Source: Halothiobacillus sp. 35-54-62
GTDB taxonomy: Bacteria; Pseudomonadota; Gammaproteobacteria; Halothiobacillales; Halothiobacillaceae
NCBI GenBank assembly: GCA_002281295.1
Contig: NCFS01000023.1
Span: 1-41,904 of the forward strand
Reading direction: 5' to 3'
Length of the DNA stretch: 41,904 bases
This document shows positions 34,970-41,904 of this stretch, one piece after another. The position numbers were made by a program, and so were the translations under genes. The notes beneath the pieces were generated by a model that was given only the letters and a program-made list of their open reading frames with translations, was not told the origin of the DNA and searched no databases. Positions within the stretch are counted from its first letter, which is position 1. Every line of letters starts with the position of its first letter.

Positions 34970-35365
34970 TCAATCAGTAGGCAAGGGCACACAAATAAGC
35001 GCTAGAGCCAAGCCGCTGGCTAAGGTGACGCGATTGATAAACAAGTTGCAAAGCGCCTTATGGCCATCATGATCGACCATCTGAAACGGAACAGCACATC
35101 GACTTCGATAGGCTAGCCGAGGATTAATGCCATCGCCCTCCATTAACCCGGTCCCGGTGAGGCTGGGAATCAGATTGGAAATATGTCGGCTTTTTAAATC
35201 TCGATGACGATAGCCAAAAACTTTTTGAGTATTGTCATCACAGTCCAATATCTGCCCTGTTGTATCCACCCAGATATAGCAAAGCTGCCTCTCCTCAGGA
35301 CTAGAAGGCGTTTGCTGTTTTAGCGCCGAGGGGAAATCGCGGATTAAATCTGCTGTTATGGTCAT
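34970..35365 (-). CDS. Single-domain PAS protein
   Basis: The 131-residue product is nearly all one PAS domain (residues about 28-115): 'YIWVDTTGQILDCDDNTQKV' and 'GYRHRDLKSRHISNLIP' are the opening strands and helices of a sensor fold, and 'CAVPFQMVDHDGHKALCNLF' the later strands. There is no kinase, cyclase or DNA-binding output, so it would act through a partner. The start at 35365 has GAGG upstream. It lies between cfa and a damaged hsp20 gene on the same strand. Confidence 0.75.
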   Translation of the reverse strand: MTITADLIRDFPSALKQQTPSSPEERQLCYIWVDTTGQILDCDDNTQKVFGYRHRDLKSRHISNLIPSLTGTGLMEGDGINPRLAYRSRCAVPFQMVDHDGHKALCNLFINRVTLASGLALALICVPLPTD

Positions 35366-35456
35366 GGTTACCTCGGCCTACTACAATTATGAGCGGCGGT
35401 ATCTGACTCGTTGCAATAAACAATCTTGATAAAGTCGCTGCTATTGAAATAAATGG

Positions 35457-35904
35457 TTATTGAATGGCAATCTTCTTGCGCGCGCCTTCTGGTTTTTTGG
35501 GTAATACCAAATTAAGTATACCGTCCTCATACTTGGCGGTCGCTTTGGCATCGTCAACGGATTGTGGCAGTGTAAAACTGCGATAGTGCTTGCCGTAATA
35601 ACATTCCCTCAAGACAACCTGGTCACTTTTTTTCTTCTTTCTCTTTTTTAGACTCAGCGCTGATTAAAATCTGATCACCATTCACTGAAATATGGAGATC
35701 CTCTTTTTTAAATCCGGGGATTTCTGCACGAACGACATACTCCGAATCATTTTCGGTTACATCAATGGGGAATTGGGTTGCAGATGCCTGATTAAAAGCG
35801 ATGGGCTTCATAAAAAACCCCTGAAATAGGTCATCCATCTCGCGGCTGAGGGGGTCAAAACGCGCCAGTCCACGGAGTGGGTTGAAAACGGTGATGTCTT
35901 TCAT
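35457..35904 (-). pseudogene. Hsp20/alpha-crystallin-family small heat-shock protein, frameshifted
   Basis: The frame from ATG 35904 gives MKDITVFNPLRGLARFDPLS and the first part of the alpha-crystallin domain ('IDVTENDSEYVVRAEIPGFK', KEDLHISVNGDQILISAE) and ends at TGA (35623-35625) right after a run of seven A. Shifting by one base there continues as 'SDQVVLRECYYGKHYRSFTL', then the consensus GILNLVLPKK and a C-terminal IAI motif, ending at TAA 35457. Six or nine A in the run would restore the whole 149-residue protein. It may be a real break, transcriptional slippage or a read error at the homopolymer. Confidence 0.85.
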
Positions 35905-36006
35905 TTTCTATCTCTCTCTTGAATTTATGGATTTTCATGAGTGCCGAAACGGGAGAAAAACTTAGCTTCTACCTGAACTCTGTACCGTCTCCGGATCAGG
36001 TGCAGG

Positions 36007-36234
36007 TTAATGAGTCGATTCACTTGGCCCCTTAAATTCCATCTCTGCTTCTAGCCAGTCTTCCATCTCAGAACCGGGTGAAAAACCACGTGCTTCGGCC
36101 CTGTAGTAGGCCGCAGTGGCGATATGTTCGTTAATATTTTCCGACTCTTCGAACTGACCATCGCCTTTTTTGAGACTCCGAGCGTTCGAGGGGGGAATTT
36201 TGGATTTTTTTTCAGTCATTGTTGCAGTTGTCAT
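36007..36234 (-). CDS. DUF2934-domain protein
   Basis: A 75-residue protein whose C-terminal half reads 'NEHIATAAYYRAEARGFSPG' followed by S-E-M-E-D-W-L-E-A-E, the defining pattern of DUF2934 (PF11154), a short helical module of unknown function. The N-terminal half is Lys/Ser-rich and probably disordered. No ribosome binding site is strong, and several Met codons are possible. It lies upstream of the hsp20 gene on the same strand. Confidence 0.8.
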   Translation of the reverse strand: MTTATMTEKKSKIPPSNARSLKKGDGQFEESENINEHIATAAYYRAEARGFSPGSEMEDWLEAEMEFKGPSESTH

Positions 36235-36585
36235 CTATTGCTCCTGTTGGATTTCCCCCTGATTGAGGGCGTTGCGCTGGATTCATCGGAAGTTCCGCAA
36301 TGTTGGAGCAACTTAGCCATATTTTTTTCCAAGAACAAATACGGGCGAACTCGTAAGGAATGACCCTTAAGGGATGACACGTATTTGAATGGCAGGATGA
36401 TGGCGTTAACGTTCCGGCTGTTGGCTTGATGAGCGCTGGAGCGTGGTTTCTTTTTTTAATTCCAGTACCGGCATGGTCGGCTAACGATATAATCATAAAA
36501 AGTATTTATTAATTTTGATTTTGTTTTTATCGCTGATCTGTCAATGGCTTTTCATGGTTTGATCAATAGTGATGAGGGACGTGAG
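36235..36585. other. Intergenic region before the methyltransferase-esterase gene
   Basis: No gene is supported. A short CCCTTAAGGG palindrome occurs at 36364-36373. The 80 bases before 36585 are AT-rich and presumably hold the promoter of the downstream operon and of the divergent DUF2934 gene; no confident promoter boxes are assigned. Confidence 0.4.
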
Positions 36586-38589
36586 ATGGATGCAATCGAT
36601 TTTAGCCAGCAACGTCAATGGATGATTGAACATCAAATCAAGGCTCGGGGCGTGTCCTCCCCTTTGGTGCTCAAAGCGTTGGACCATGTCCACCGGGAGG
36701 CCTTTCTGCCCGAAGAATTACGCGAATTCGCCTATGAAGATGTGCCGTTGCCGATTGCGGCGGGTCAAACCATTTCACAGCCTTATATTGTCGCCATGAT
36801 GGTTGATGCACTGGATTTGAAGGGCGGTGAAACCGTCCTCGATATTGGTACCGGTTCGGGTTACGCTGCCGCAGTTTTGTCCCGTATTGCCGCGCAGGTG
36901 TACAGCGTTGAACGCGTTGCCGAGCTTGCCGACCAAGCCAAGTCAACACTCGCAGCACAGGGGTTTGACAATGTGCATATAGTGCAGGGAGACGGGACGC
37001 TCGGTTGGCCATCGCATGCACCCTATGATGCCATTGTCGTGGCGGCAGGTGGCCCCAAGGTGCCGGAATCACTAAAAAATCAACTCAAAATTGGCGGACG
37101 CTTGGTGATCCCCGTCGGGTTCGACCAATACTCGCAGGAGCTGATTCGAATCGTGCGTGTTTCCGAGCATCAATACAAAACGGAAGAACTCGCGGATGTT
37201 CGGTTCGTTCCGCTACTCGGCGAGGAAGGATGGCAGCCGGGAAAGCCGGAAACTGGGCCCCGGAAGCCGGCCCCAGTCATTCAACCCGATGAAGCGCGCT
37301 TGGCCGCCGCGATCGCCGAGGCCTGTGAGCCATTTTCATCCATTGATTCCATTGATCTTGCCCCACTGTTGGCGCGCATCGGCGATGCACGGATTGTATT
37401 ACTGGGCGAAGCATCACATGGCACGTCGGAGTTCTATCAATTACGTGCCCGAATTACCCAGGCGCTGATTGAGCAGAAGGGTTTTTCATTTGTTTCCATT
37501 GAAGGTGACTGGCCGGATGCGGCACGCATCGACCATTATGTCCGCCATGCAGAATACCCCCCGTCGGAATGGACCGCCTTTGCCCGGTTTCCCACCTGGA
37601 TGTGGCGCAATGAAGAAGTGCGCACATTTGTTGATTGGTTGCGCATGCACAATACGCCTCTTGAGCCGAGCCAGAGAGTAGCCTTTCATGGCTTGGATAT
37701 GTACAGCCTTTATAACTCGATCCGCTCAATTTTGGATTATCTTGAAAAAGTTGATCCGGCTACCGCCGAGGTTGCCCGGTTGCGTTATGGCTGTCTGACG
37801 CCTTGGCAATCGGATCCGGCGGCGTATGGCCATGCGGCACTGACCGAGCGCTACCGAACCTGCGAGCATGAAGTTATTGCGATGCTCAAGGATCTGATGA
37901 AGCAGCAGCAAGCTTATGCAGCACATGACGGCGAGCGCTTTCTGGATGCGGTGCAAAATGCCCGACTGGTGATCAATGCCGAGCGCTATTACCGAATTAT
38001 GTATTACGGTTCGCGCAGTTCCTGGAATTTGCGTGACGGCCACATGTTCGAGACATTGGAAACCCTGTTGCAGCATCACGGTGCCAACAGCAAGGCTATT
38101 GTTTGGGCGCATAACTCGCACGTGGGTAATGCACAAGCGACCGAAATGTCCTTGCGTGGAGAATTCAACATCGGCCAGCTCTGCCGCGAGAAATTCGGTG
38201 ATGGGGTTTATACCATCGGTTTTGGCACCGACACGGGTACGGTCGCTGCGGCATCCAATTGGGATTCGCCCATGGAAGTGATGTCTGTTCGCCCCGCTCT
38301 TGAGGGCAGCTATGAACGGCTTTGTCATGAATCGGGTGTGGCCCAATTTCTGCTGCCTTTGCGTGGCTCGCACAGACCATCGCTCGTCACGAAATTGCAA
38401 AAACCCCGGCTGGAACGCGCCATTGGCGTGATCTATCGTCCCGAGAGTGAACGTCAGAGCCATTATTTTCAGTCGACACTGCCCACGCAATTTGACGAAT
38501 ACATCTGGTTTGACCAAACAACTGCCGTGACGCCGTTAAAAACCCAATCACTCACGGGGCTGCCCGATACCTATCCGTTCGGCCTCTAA
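36586..38589 (+). CDS. Fused protein-L-isoaspartate methyltransferase / erythromycin-esterase-family protein
   Basis: The 667-residue protein joins two enzymes. Residues about 10-215 are a Pcm domain ('QRQWMIEHQIKARGV', 'TISQPYIVAMMVDAL', SAM motif LDIGTGSGYAA at 84-94) that methylates damaged aspartyl residues. Residues about 230-667 are an erythromycin-esterase-family domain with E275 and H278 (GEASHGTSEF), 'SIEGDWPDAARIDHYV', 'VAFHGLDMYSLYNSI' and H509/H512 (WAHNSHVG), the metal or catalytic residues of the fold. A short Pro/Glu-rich linker joins them. ATG 36586 is preceded by GAGGGA. The physiological substrate of the second domain is unknown; most relatives are not resistance enzymes. 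It is the first gene of an operon with the next one. Confidence 0.88.
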   Translation: MDAIDFSQQRQWMIEHQIKARGVSSPLVLKALDHVHREAFLPEELREFAYEDVPLPIAAGQTISQPYIVAMMVDALDLKGGETVLDIGTGSGYAAAVLSRIAAQVYSVERVAELADQAKSTLAAQGFDNVHIVQGDGTLGWPSHAPYDAIVVAAGGPKVPESLKNQLKIGGRLVIPVGFDQYSQELIRIVRVSEHQYKTEELADVRFVPLLGEEGWQPGKPETGPRKPAPVIQPDEARLAAAIAEACEPFSSIDSIDLAPLLARIGDARIVLLGEASHGTSEFYQLRARITQALIEQKGFSFVSIEGDWPDAARIDHYVRHAEYPPSEWTAFARFPTWMWRNEEVRTFVDWLRMHNTPLEPSQRVAFHGLDMYSLYNSIRSILDYLEKVDPATAEVARLRYGCLTPWQSDPAAYGHAALTERYRTCEHEVIAMLKDLMKQQQAYAAHDGERFLDAVQNARLVINAERYYRIMYYGSRSSWNLRDGHMFETLETLLQHHGANSKAIVWAHNSHVGNAQATEMSLRGEFNIGQLCREKFGDGVYTIGFGTDTGTVAAASNWDSPMEVMSVRPALEGSYERLCHESGVAQFLLPLRGSHRPSLVTKLQKPRLERAIGVIYRPESERQSHYFQSTLPTQFDEYIWFDQTTAVTPLKTQSLTGLPDTYPFGL

Positions 38590-38610
38590 ATTCATTGGGA
38601 GTGTATGACC

Positions 38611-39519
38611 ATGGATTTAAGCTATGTGCTCGATAAATTAGCGTGGATGCGTGCCCAACAGATCTGGCCGAATGGGCTGCGTTATCTCTGGACCGACGCC
38701 TTTGGTGTTGTGTTGTTGGTTTCGTTATATGCCGAGACGGGCGAGAAGCGGTATCTGGATGAAGCCGAATGGCTGGTGAGTGAGGTCGATCGGGTATTGG
38801 GTCGACCCCGCGGGATTCGGATTGGTGAAGCCGCTGATCGGGATGGGCAATATTTTCATTATCTCGCCATGTGGTTGTTTGCCTTGGCTATACTGGGTCG
38901 ACATCTGCCCGATTATCGCCAGCAGGGCGTCAATCTTGTACACCAGATTCATGATGCATTTGTCCTGCCCAATCGGGGCATATTCTGGAAGATGACTGAA
39001 GATCTTAATCAACCCTATCCGGGTTATGGTTTCGGTGCACTTGATCCGTTTGATGGTTATCTGGCCTATCGGCTCCTTGATGAGCAGGGTTTAGCCCGCG
39101 AAATTGAGGATATGCAGCGGCTGATCGCGCGCATGGAACCCGCCTTGCTGATTACCCAGGATTTGGGGCTGGGCATGATGCTCTGGATGTCACACTTTTT
39201 CCCGGAAGAAGATTGGGCGGTCAGCCAGTGGGGGCGTTGCCTGGATATGCTCGACCGAATGTGGATCGAGCAAGGTTATTTCTGTCGGGAGCCGGGATAT
39301 CCACAGGTCAAGTTTGCGTTCACCAATTATGGTGTGTCGATCGGCCTTCAAGCCGTGCATGAAATGCCGGAACGGGTACAAGGGCTCCACACATTTTTCG
39401 ATCATTATCAGTCTGGCGATAATTATGACCGCGATGCCATCACCCATGTGATGGCCTGTTCAGCCCATTTTCCGGGCTACTTGCTGCGAGATTTCAATCC
39501 AGCCGTAAATCCAGCTTGA
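38611..39519 (+). CDS. Alpha/alpha-toroid-like hypothetical protein
   Basis: The 302-residue protein (from ATG 38611, GGGAG nine bases upstream; ATG 38605 is an alternative) follows the fused esterase gene by about 20 bases. It consists of repeated helical pairs with aromatic-rich turns ('RYLWTDAFGVVLLVSLYAET', 'DGQYFHYLAMWLFALAILG', 'GFGALDPFDGYLAYRLLDEQ'), like a six-hairpin glycosidase or epimerase toroid. Acidic residues (D-A-F-G, D-R-D-G-Q, D-P-F-D) line turns where a catalytic site would be. No signal peptide is seen. The substrate is unknown; a glycosyl-handling role is inferred from fold resemblance only. Confidence 0.6.
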   Translation: MDLSYVLDKLAWMRAQQIWPNGLRYLWTDAFGVVLLVSLYAETGEKRYLDEAEWLVSEVDRVLGRPRGIRIGEAADRDGQYFHYLAMWLFALAILGRHLPDYRQQGVNLVHQIHDAFVLPNRGIFWKMTEDLNQPYPGYGFGALDPFDGYLAYRLLDEQGLAREIEDMQRLIARMEPALLITQDLGLGMMLWMSHFFPEEDWAVSQWGRCLDMLDRMWIEQGYFCREPGYPQVKFAFTNYGVSIGLQAVHEMPERVQGLHTFFDHYQSGDNYDRDAITHVMACSAHFPGYLLRDFNPAVNPA

Positions 39520-39552
39520 ATTGGTTCAGACGGGCTTTTATCGATCAACAAC

Positions 39553-40338
39553 TCAAGAGTGTGTCGGCGGTCGATAAAAAAGCGATAGCTGTTTGACCAC
39601 ATTGGGACAGCAGGATTGCAGCACGCTCGGTGCGGTAAAAAAGTACTCACTGATGACCGCAAAAAACTCAGCAGGGTTCGTGGCGGCGTAAGGGTTCAAA
39701 AATGGGGATTTGCCTGTCGCTATCTGATGGCCAAGTGCCTCGTAGGCATGAGTCAGGGCTTCAGTCCAGTTTTTTCGGTTCATGCTACGGTGGAGCGGGG
39801 GCATTCCATTCATGGCGCCATTTAATCCGTCCAATTTATGCGCGAATTCGTGGATCACGACGTTGTGGCCAGCCTGATGATGAAAAATATCGCGCTCCAC
39901 TTCATCCCAAGACAAAATTACCGGCCCGTGCAACCAGGATTCGCCACTTAACCTGTTGGCCTCATGGTGAATTAAACCAAGGGCATCGGGCTGATCGTGT
40001 TGCACCCGAAATGCGCCCGGGTACAGGATCACTTCGCCCCATCCATCGAAATAGGACGCGCCCAAGTTCAGAATAAGCAAACAGGCCTGCGTTGCCACTG
40101 CTACTTTCATGGATGGCGTCACCACTAGACCTCGCGCCCCTGTAATGGCTTTTTGCGCCAGGAACCACGTCGTTAATTCGTACAGATGCACCATTTGCAC
40201 GGCGTCCAGATCATGTAATGCCCAAATACGCGCGGTGACTTCGTGCCAGAGTGGGTGAGGAATGGGATGGTGTTTAAGCAATTGGCGCATACGCCAGCGC
40301 TGTAATGCTCTACGGAGTGAATACAGATAATTCCCCAC
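39553..40338 (-). CDS. mtfA: Zinc-dependent peptidase MtfA family
   Basis: The 261-residue cytoplasmic protein has the HEFAHKLD zinc motif (H163, E164, H167), preceded by 'WDEVERDIFHHQAGHNVVIH' and followed by 'NPYAATNPAEFFAVISEYFF', the typical M90/MtfA pattern. In Escherichia coli MtfA binds the glucose-system regulator Mlc and is an aminopeptidase. The GTG at 40338 is chosen as start because no ATG lies upstream before stop; the ribosome binding site is weak, so an ATG at residue 17 remains possible. Confidence 0.9.
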   Translation of the reverse strand: MGNYLYSLRRALQRWRMRQLLKHHPIPHPLWHEVTARIWALHDLDAVQMVHLYELTTWFLAQKAITGARGLVVTPSMKVAVATQACLLILNLGASYFDGWGEVILYPGAFRVQHDQPDALGLIHHEANRLSGESWLHGPVILSWDEVERDIFHHQAGHNVVIHEFAHKLDGLNGAMNGMPPLHRSMNRKNWTEALTHAYEALGHQIATGKSPFLNPYAATNPAEFFAVISEYFFTAPSVLQSCCPNVVKQLSLFYRPPTHS

Positions 40339-40429
40339 AATAACTCATGGAATAGCCGAAAATGTGACCCTGATCAATACCAGGGTAGCCTGGCAGCCTG
40401 TCGCCCACTAAAAAAGGGAGATTGCCGCA

Positions 40430-40873
40430 TTACTCACCTCGAATCAGCAATACCGGTTTGGTTGCTATCCGTATAACGCCTTCGGCCACACTTCCCATAA
40501 ATATACGATTGATTCCCCTGCGCCCATGCGTCCCGATCACGATTAAATCTGCAGGCCACGTGTGCGCTTCTTCTTCAACGACATCCTGTATTCGGCGTCC
40601 TATATTTTCGATTTTGATCAACTTCGTTTCGGCCGGCACGCCCGCCGCTGCCGCCGTGGCGCCAGCCTTGCGCAAAACGTCCGCCCCATCCCGAATCATC
40701 GCGTCCCATAATGTAGAGGGATCAGCATAGGTGCCCTCCCAATTGAACTGGATTTCCACGGCATGAAGAATTCGCAGCCGTCCTTGAAGCGCCTTGCACA
40801 GCTTGATTGCTTCTTTTAAGGCGATTTCAGAGGTATGACTGCCATCGACGGCAACAAGCATATTTTGATACAT
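40430..40873 (-). CDS. Universal stress protein (UspA family)
   Basis: The 147-residue protein has the UspA fold: N-terminal 'MLVAVDGSHTSEIALKEA' and the nucleotide-binding 'GTHGRRGINRIFMGSVAEGV', which has the G-x2-G-x9-G-S pattern of ATP-binding members. It is cytoplasmic and dimeric in the family. Start ATG 40873. It is a single gene between mtfA and DUF1840 in the stress-rich end of the window. Confidence 0.95.
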   Translation of the reverse strand: MYQNMLVAVDGSHTSEIALKEAIKLCKALQGRLRILHAVEIQFNWEGTYADPSTLWDAMIRDGADVLRKAGATAAAAGVPAETKLIKIENIGRRIQDVVEEEAHTWPADLIVIGTHGRRGINRIFMGSVAEGVIRIATKPVLLIRGE

Positions 40874-41046
40874 GATTACGCTCCAACCCGTGTTGTAAAA
40901 CCTGTTGCGAATGCATCGGACTCATCAAGGCACTGGGGAATACGGGCCATTGCCATACTTTGAGCAACTGCGAGCCCATGCCACTTGGCCTAGAGGTGAC
41001 CAACCGTATTCGCGCCAGGGCGACTTCGGCCAGAATCATCGGTAGT

Positions 41047-41358
41047 TCAAATTAAACTGGAGGACTCGAACCAAGTGACATTGCATTGGTTTTTTACCGC
41101 AGCCGCAAACAAATCGACAAGCGCTTGTGCCAGGTGCACAGTACCTTTCAGGATGTCTTTTTCAGCGCTTTCTTTCACAGGATTTGCTGAGTTTCTGGCA
41201 TCAATTGCGGCTTCTAATCGATGAAATGCTTCCGGCACATCCGCCTCCAAAATAGAGCCCGGTACGATCGTGTCTTGTCCCATTATTTCCAGCATGGAAA
41301 ACGCATCCTTCTCAGACATCGTGATACTGGCATCGGCTCGGCATGTAAATGTAACCAT
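41047..41358 (-). CDS. DUF1840-domain protein
   Basis: A 103-residue protein matching DUF1840 (PF08895): 'MVTFTCRADASITMSEKDA', 'MLEIMGQDTIVPGSILEADV' and the 'ALVDLFAAAVKNQCNVTW' C-terminal helix. ATG 41358 has AGGAG nine bases upstream; a longer in-frame extension to 41394 is not supported. The function of the family is unknown. Confidence 0.88.
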   Translation of the reverse strand: MVTFTCRADASITMSEKDAFSMLEIMGQDTIVPGSILEADVPEAFHRLEAAIDARNSANPVKESAEKDILKGTVHLAQALVDLFAAAVKNQCNVTWFESSSLI

Positions 41359-41418
41359 TATAAAGTTCTCCTCATCAGGGTTTATCTGGGGCATTCAAAA
41401 ATGGACCTGTTCCCGGCA

Positions 41419-41904
41419 TTATCTGCGTTGAGCCAATAGTATGACACTTGAATGCGCCCTTAATGGGTAAGTTTTCGAGTGGGTCCAAAGGGGCTCCTCG
41501 CCTGCTTTGAAATAATCCAGAGGGGCTGTTTGGGCTGTATCTGCCGCGAGATACCAATGAAGCCCGGGCGCGGTAGCGGGCAGGGGGAAATGGACATCCT
41601 TGGTGCCGGCATTGAACGCCAGATAAAGTGAACCCTGATCATTTTCAGGGATAAGGCAGGCCAGAAATTTCTCTTTTGGTTCGCCCCAGTTTGGCAATTC
41701 ACCTTGCGCACCAAACCAGTGAATATCTGCGTCTGTGTAGAATTGTTCCCTGGTCAAAACCGGATGGTCACGACGAAAAGCAAGCATGCCGAGGGTGAAC
41801 CGGTGGATTTCCTTGTGTTGTTCACGGCATTGCCAGTCGACCCAGCTGGTTTCATTGTCCTGGCAGTAAGCATTGTTGTTGCCGCCTTGCGTGCGCCGGA
41901 ACTC
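41419..41904 (-). CDS. glgX: Glycogen debranching enzyme GlgX, C-terminal part (runs off window)
   Basis: The minus-strand frame is open from the window edge, starting E-F-R-R-T-Q-G-G-N-N-N-A-Y-C-Q-D-N, the conserved end of the GlgX catalytic barrel, and continues as 'RFTLGMLAFRRDHPVLTREQ' into the C-terminal beta domain ('IHWFGAQGELPNWGEPKEKF', 'YLAFNAGTKDVHFPLPA'). 161 residues are visible. The enzyme trims alpha-1,6 branches of phosphorylase-limit glycogen. Confidence 0.93.
   Translation of the reverse strand, partial: EFRRTQGGNNNAYCQDNETSWVDWQCREQHKEIHRFTLGMLAFRRDHPVLTREQFYTDADIHWFGAQGELPNWGEPKEKFLACLIPENDQGSLYLAFNAGTKDVHFPLPATAPGLHWYLAADTAQTAPLDYFKAGEEPLWTHSKTYPLRAHSSVILLAQRR

Noticed and set aside
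35623..35640. Programmed -1 frameshifting at the AAAAAAG heptamer in hsp20
   Set aside because: The phase fits a -1 slippery site, but the -1 frame reaches a stop after a few codons; the Hsp20 continuation is in the +1 frame, so classical -1 frameshifting does not restore it.
40827..41039. A 70-codon frame overlapping the start of the universal stress protein
   Set aside because: It overlaps uspA in another frame, has no ribosome binding site and no recognisable domain.

Overview
The window looks like a chromosomal segment of a gammaproteobacterium. It carries gluQRS, slt, sbcB, a valS-holC pair, lpxB (so an outer membrane with lipid A), cfa and two tRNA genes, mixed with accessory stress and metal genes. 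A secreted DsrE-family protein, a thioredoxin-like relic and cytochrome b561/YceI genes would fit a sulfur-oxidising lineage such as Halothiobacillus, but that placement is inference. No rRNA, CRISPR array or complete insertion sequence is visible.

Layout. 1-0.8 kb holds two phage- or island-like genes on the side facing the 3' end of tRNA-Arg(CCG), followed by repeats and a small inverted-repeat-bounded relic. 1.7-15.7 kb is a mostly core block: argE, lpxB, rnhB, gluQRS, slt-sbcB-CBS protein, an unexplained structured gap, valS-holC, a flippase-like membrane protein and dps. After tRNA-Val(GAC), 16-20.6 kb is thin and partly decayed: a tiny exported peptide, a broken DUF2252 gene, an AI-2E family permease with a small exported protein, a shortened DUF4337 gene and an outer-membrane barrel protein. 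20.9-22.3 kb is a nickel/cobalt efflux unit with a CsoR/RcnR-type sensor and a perfect palindrome upstream. 22.4-25.9 kb is a LysR-controlled redox cluster (cytochrome b561, a broken YceI, an intact YceI, an extradiol-type dioxygenase). 26.0-28.8 kb is a compact mercury operon, merR|merT-merP-merA, followed by a degenerate IS3-family transposase. 29.4-31.7 kb is a TetR - AhpD-like - EamA unit with matching palindromes before the first two genes. 32.3-33.6 kb has a DsrE-like gene beside a broken thioredoxin-like gene and a helix-turn-helix scrap. 33.7-41.9 kb is rich in stress functions: cfa, a PAS protein, a frameshifted hsp20, DUF2934, a fused isoaspartyl methyltransferase-erythromycin esterase with an alpha/alpha-toroid partner, mtfA, a universal stress protein, DUF1840 and the end of glgX.

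The main theme is accessory stress and metal modules with readable operators, interspersed with an unusual number of broken genes (DUF2252, DUF4337, YceI, IS3 orfB, thioredoxin-like, hsp20). Two of the breaks fall at homopolymer runs, so sequencing error must be excluded before calling them decay.
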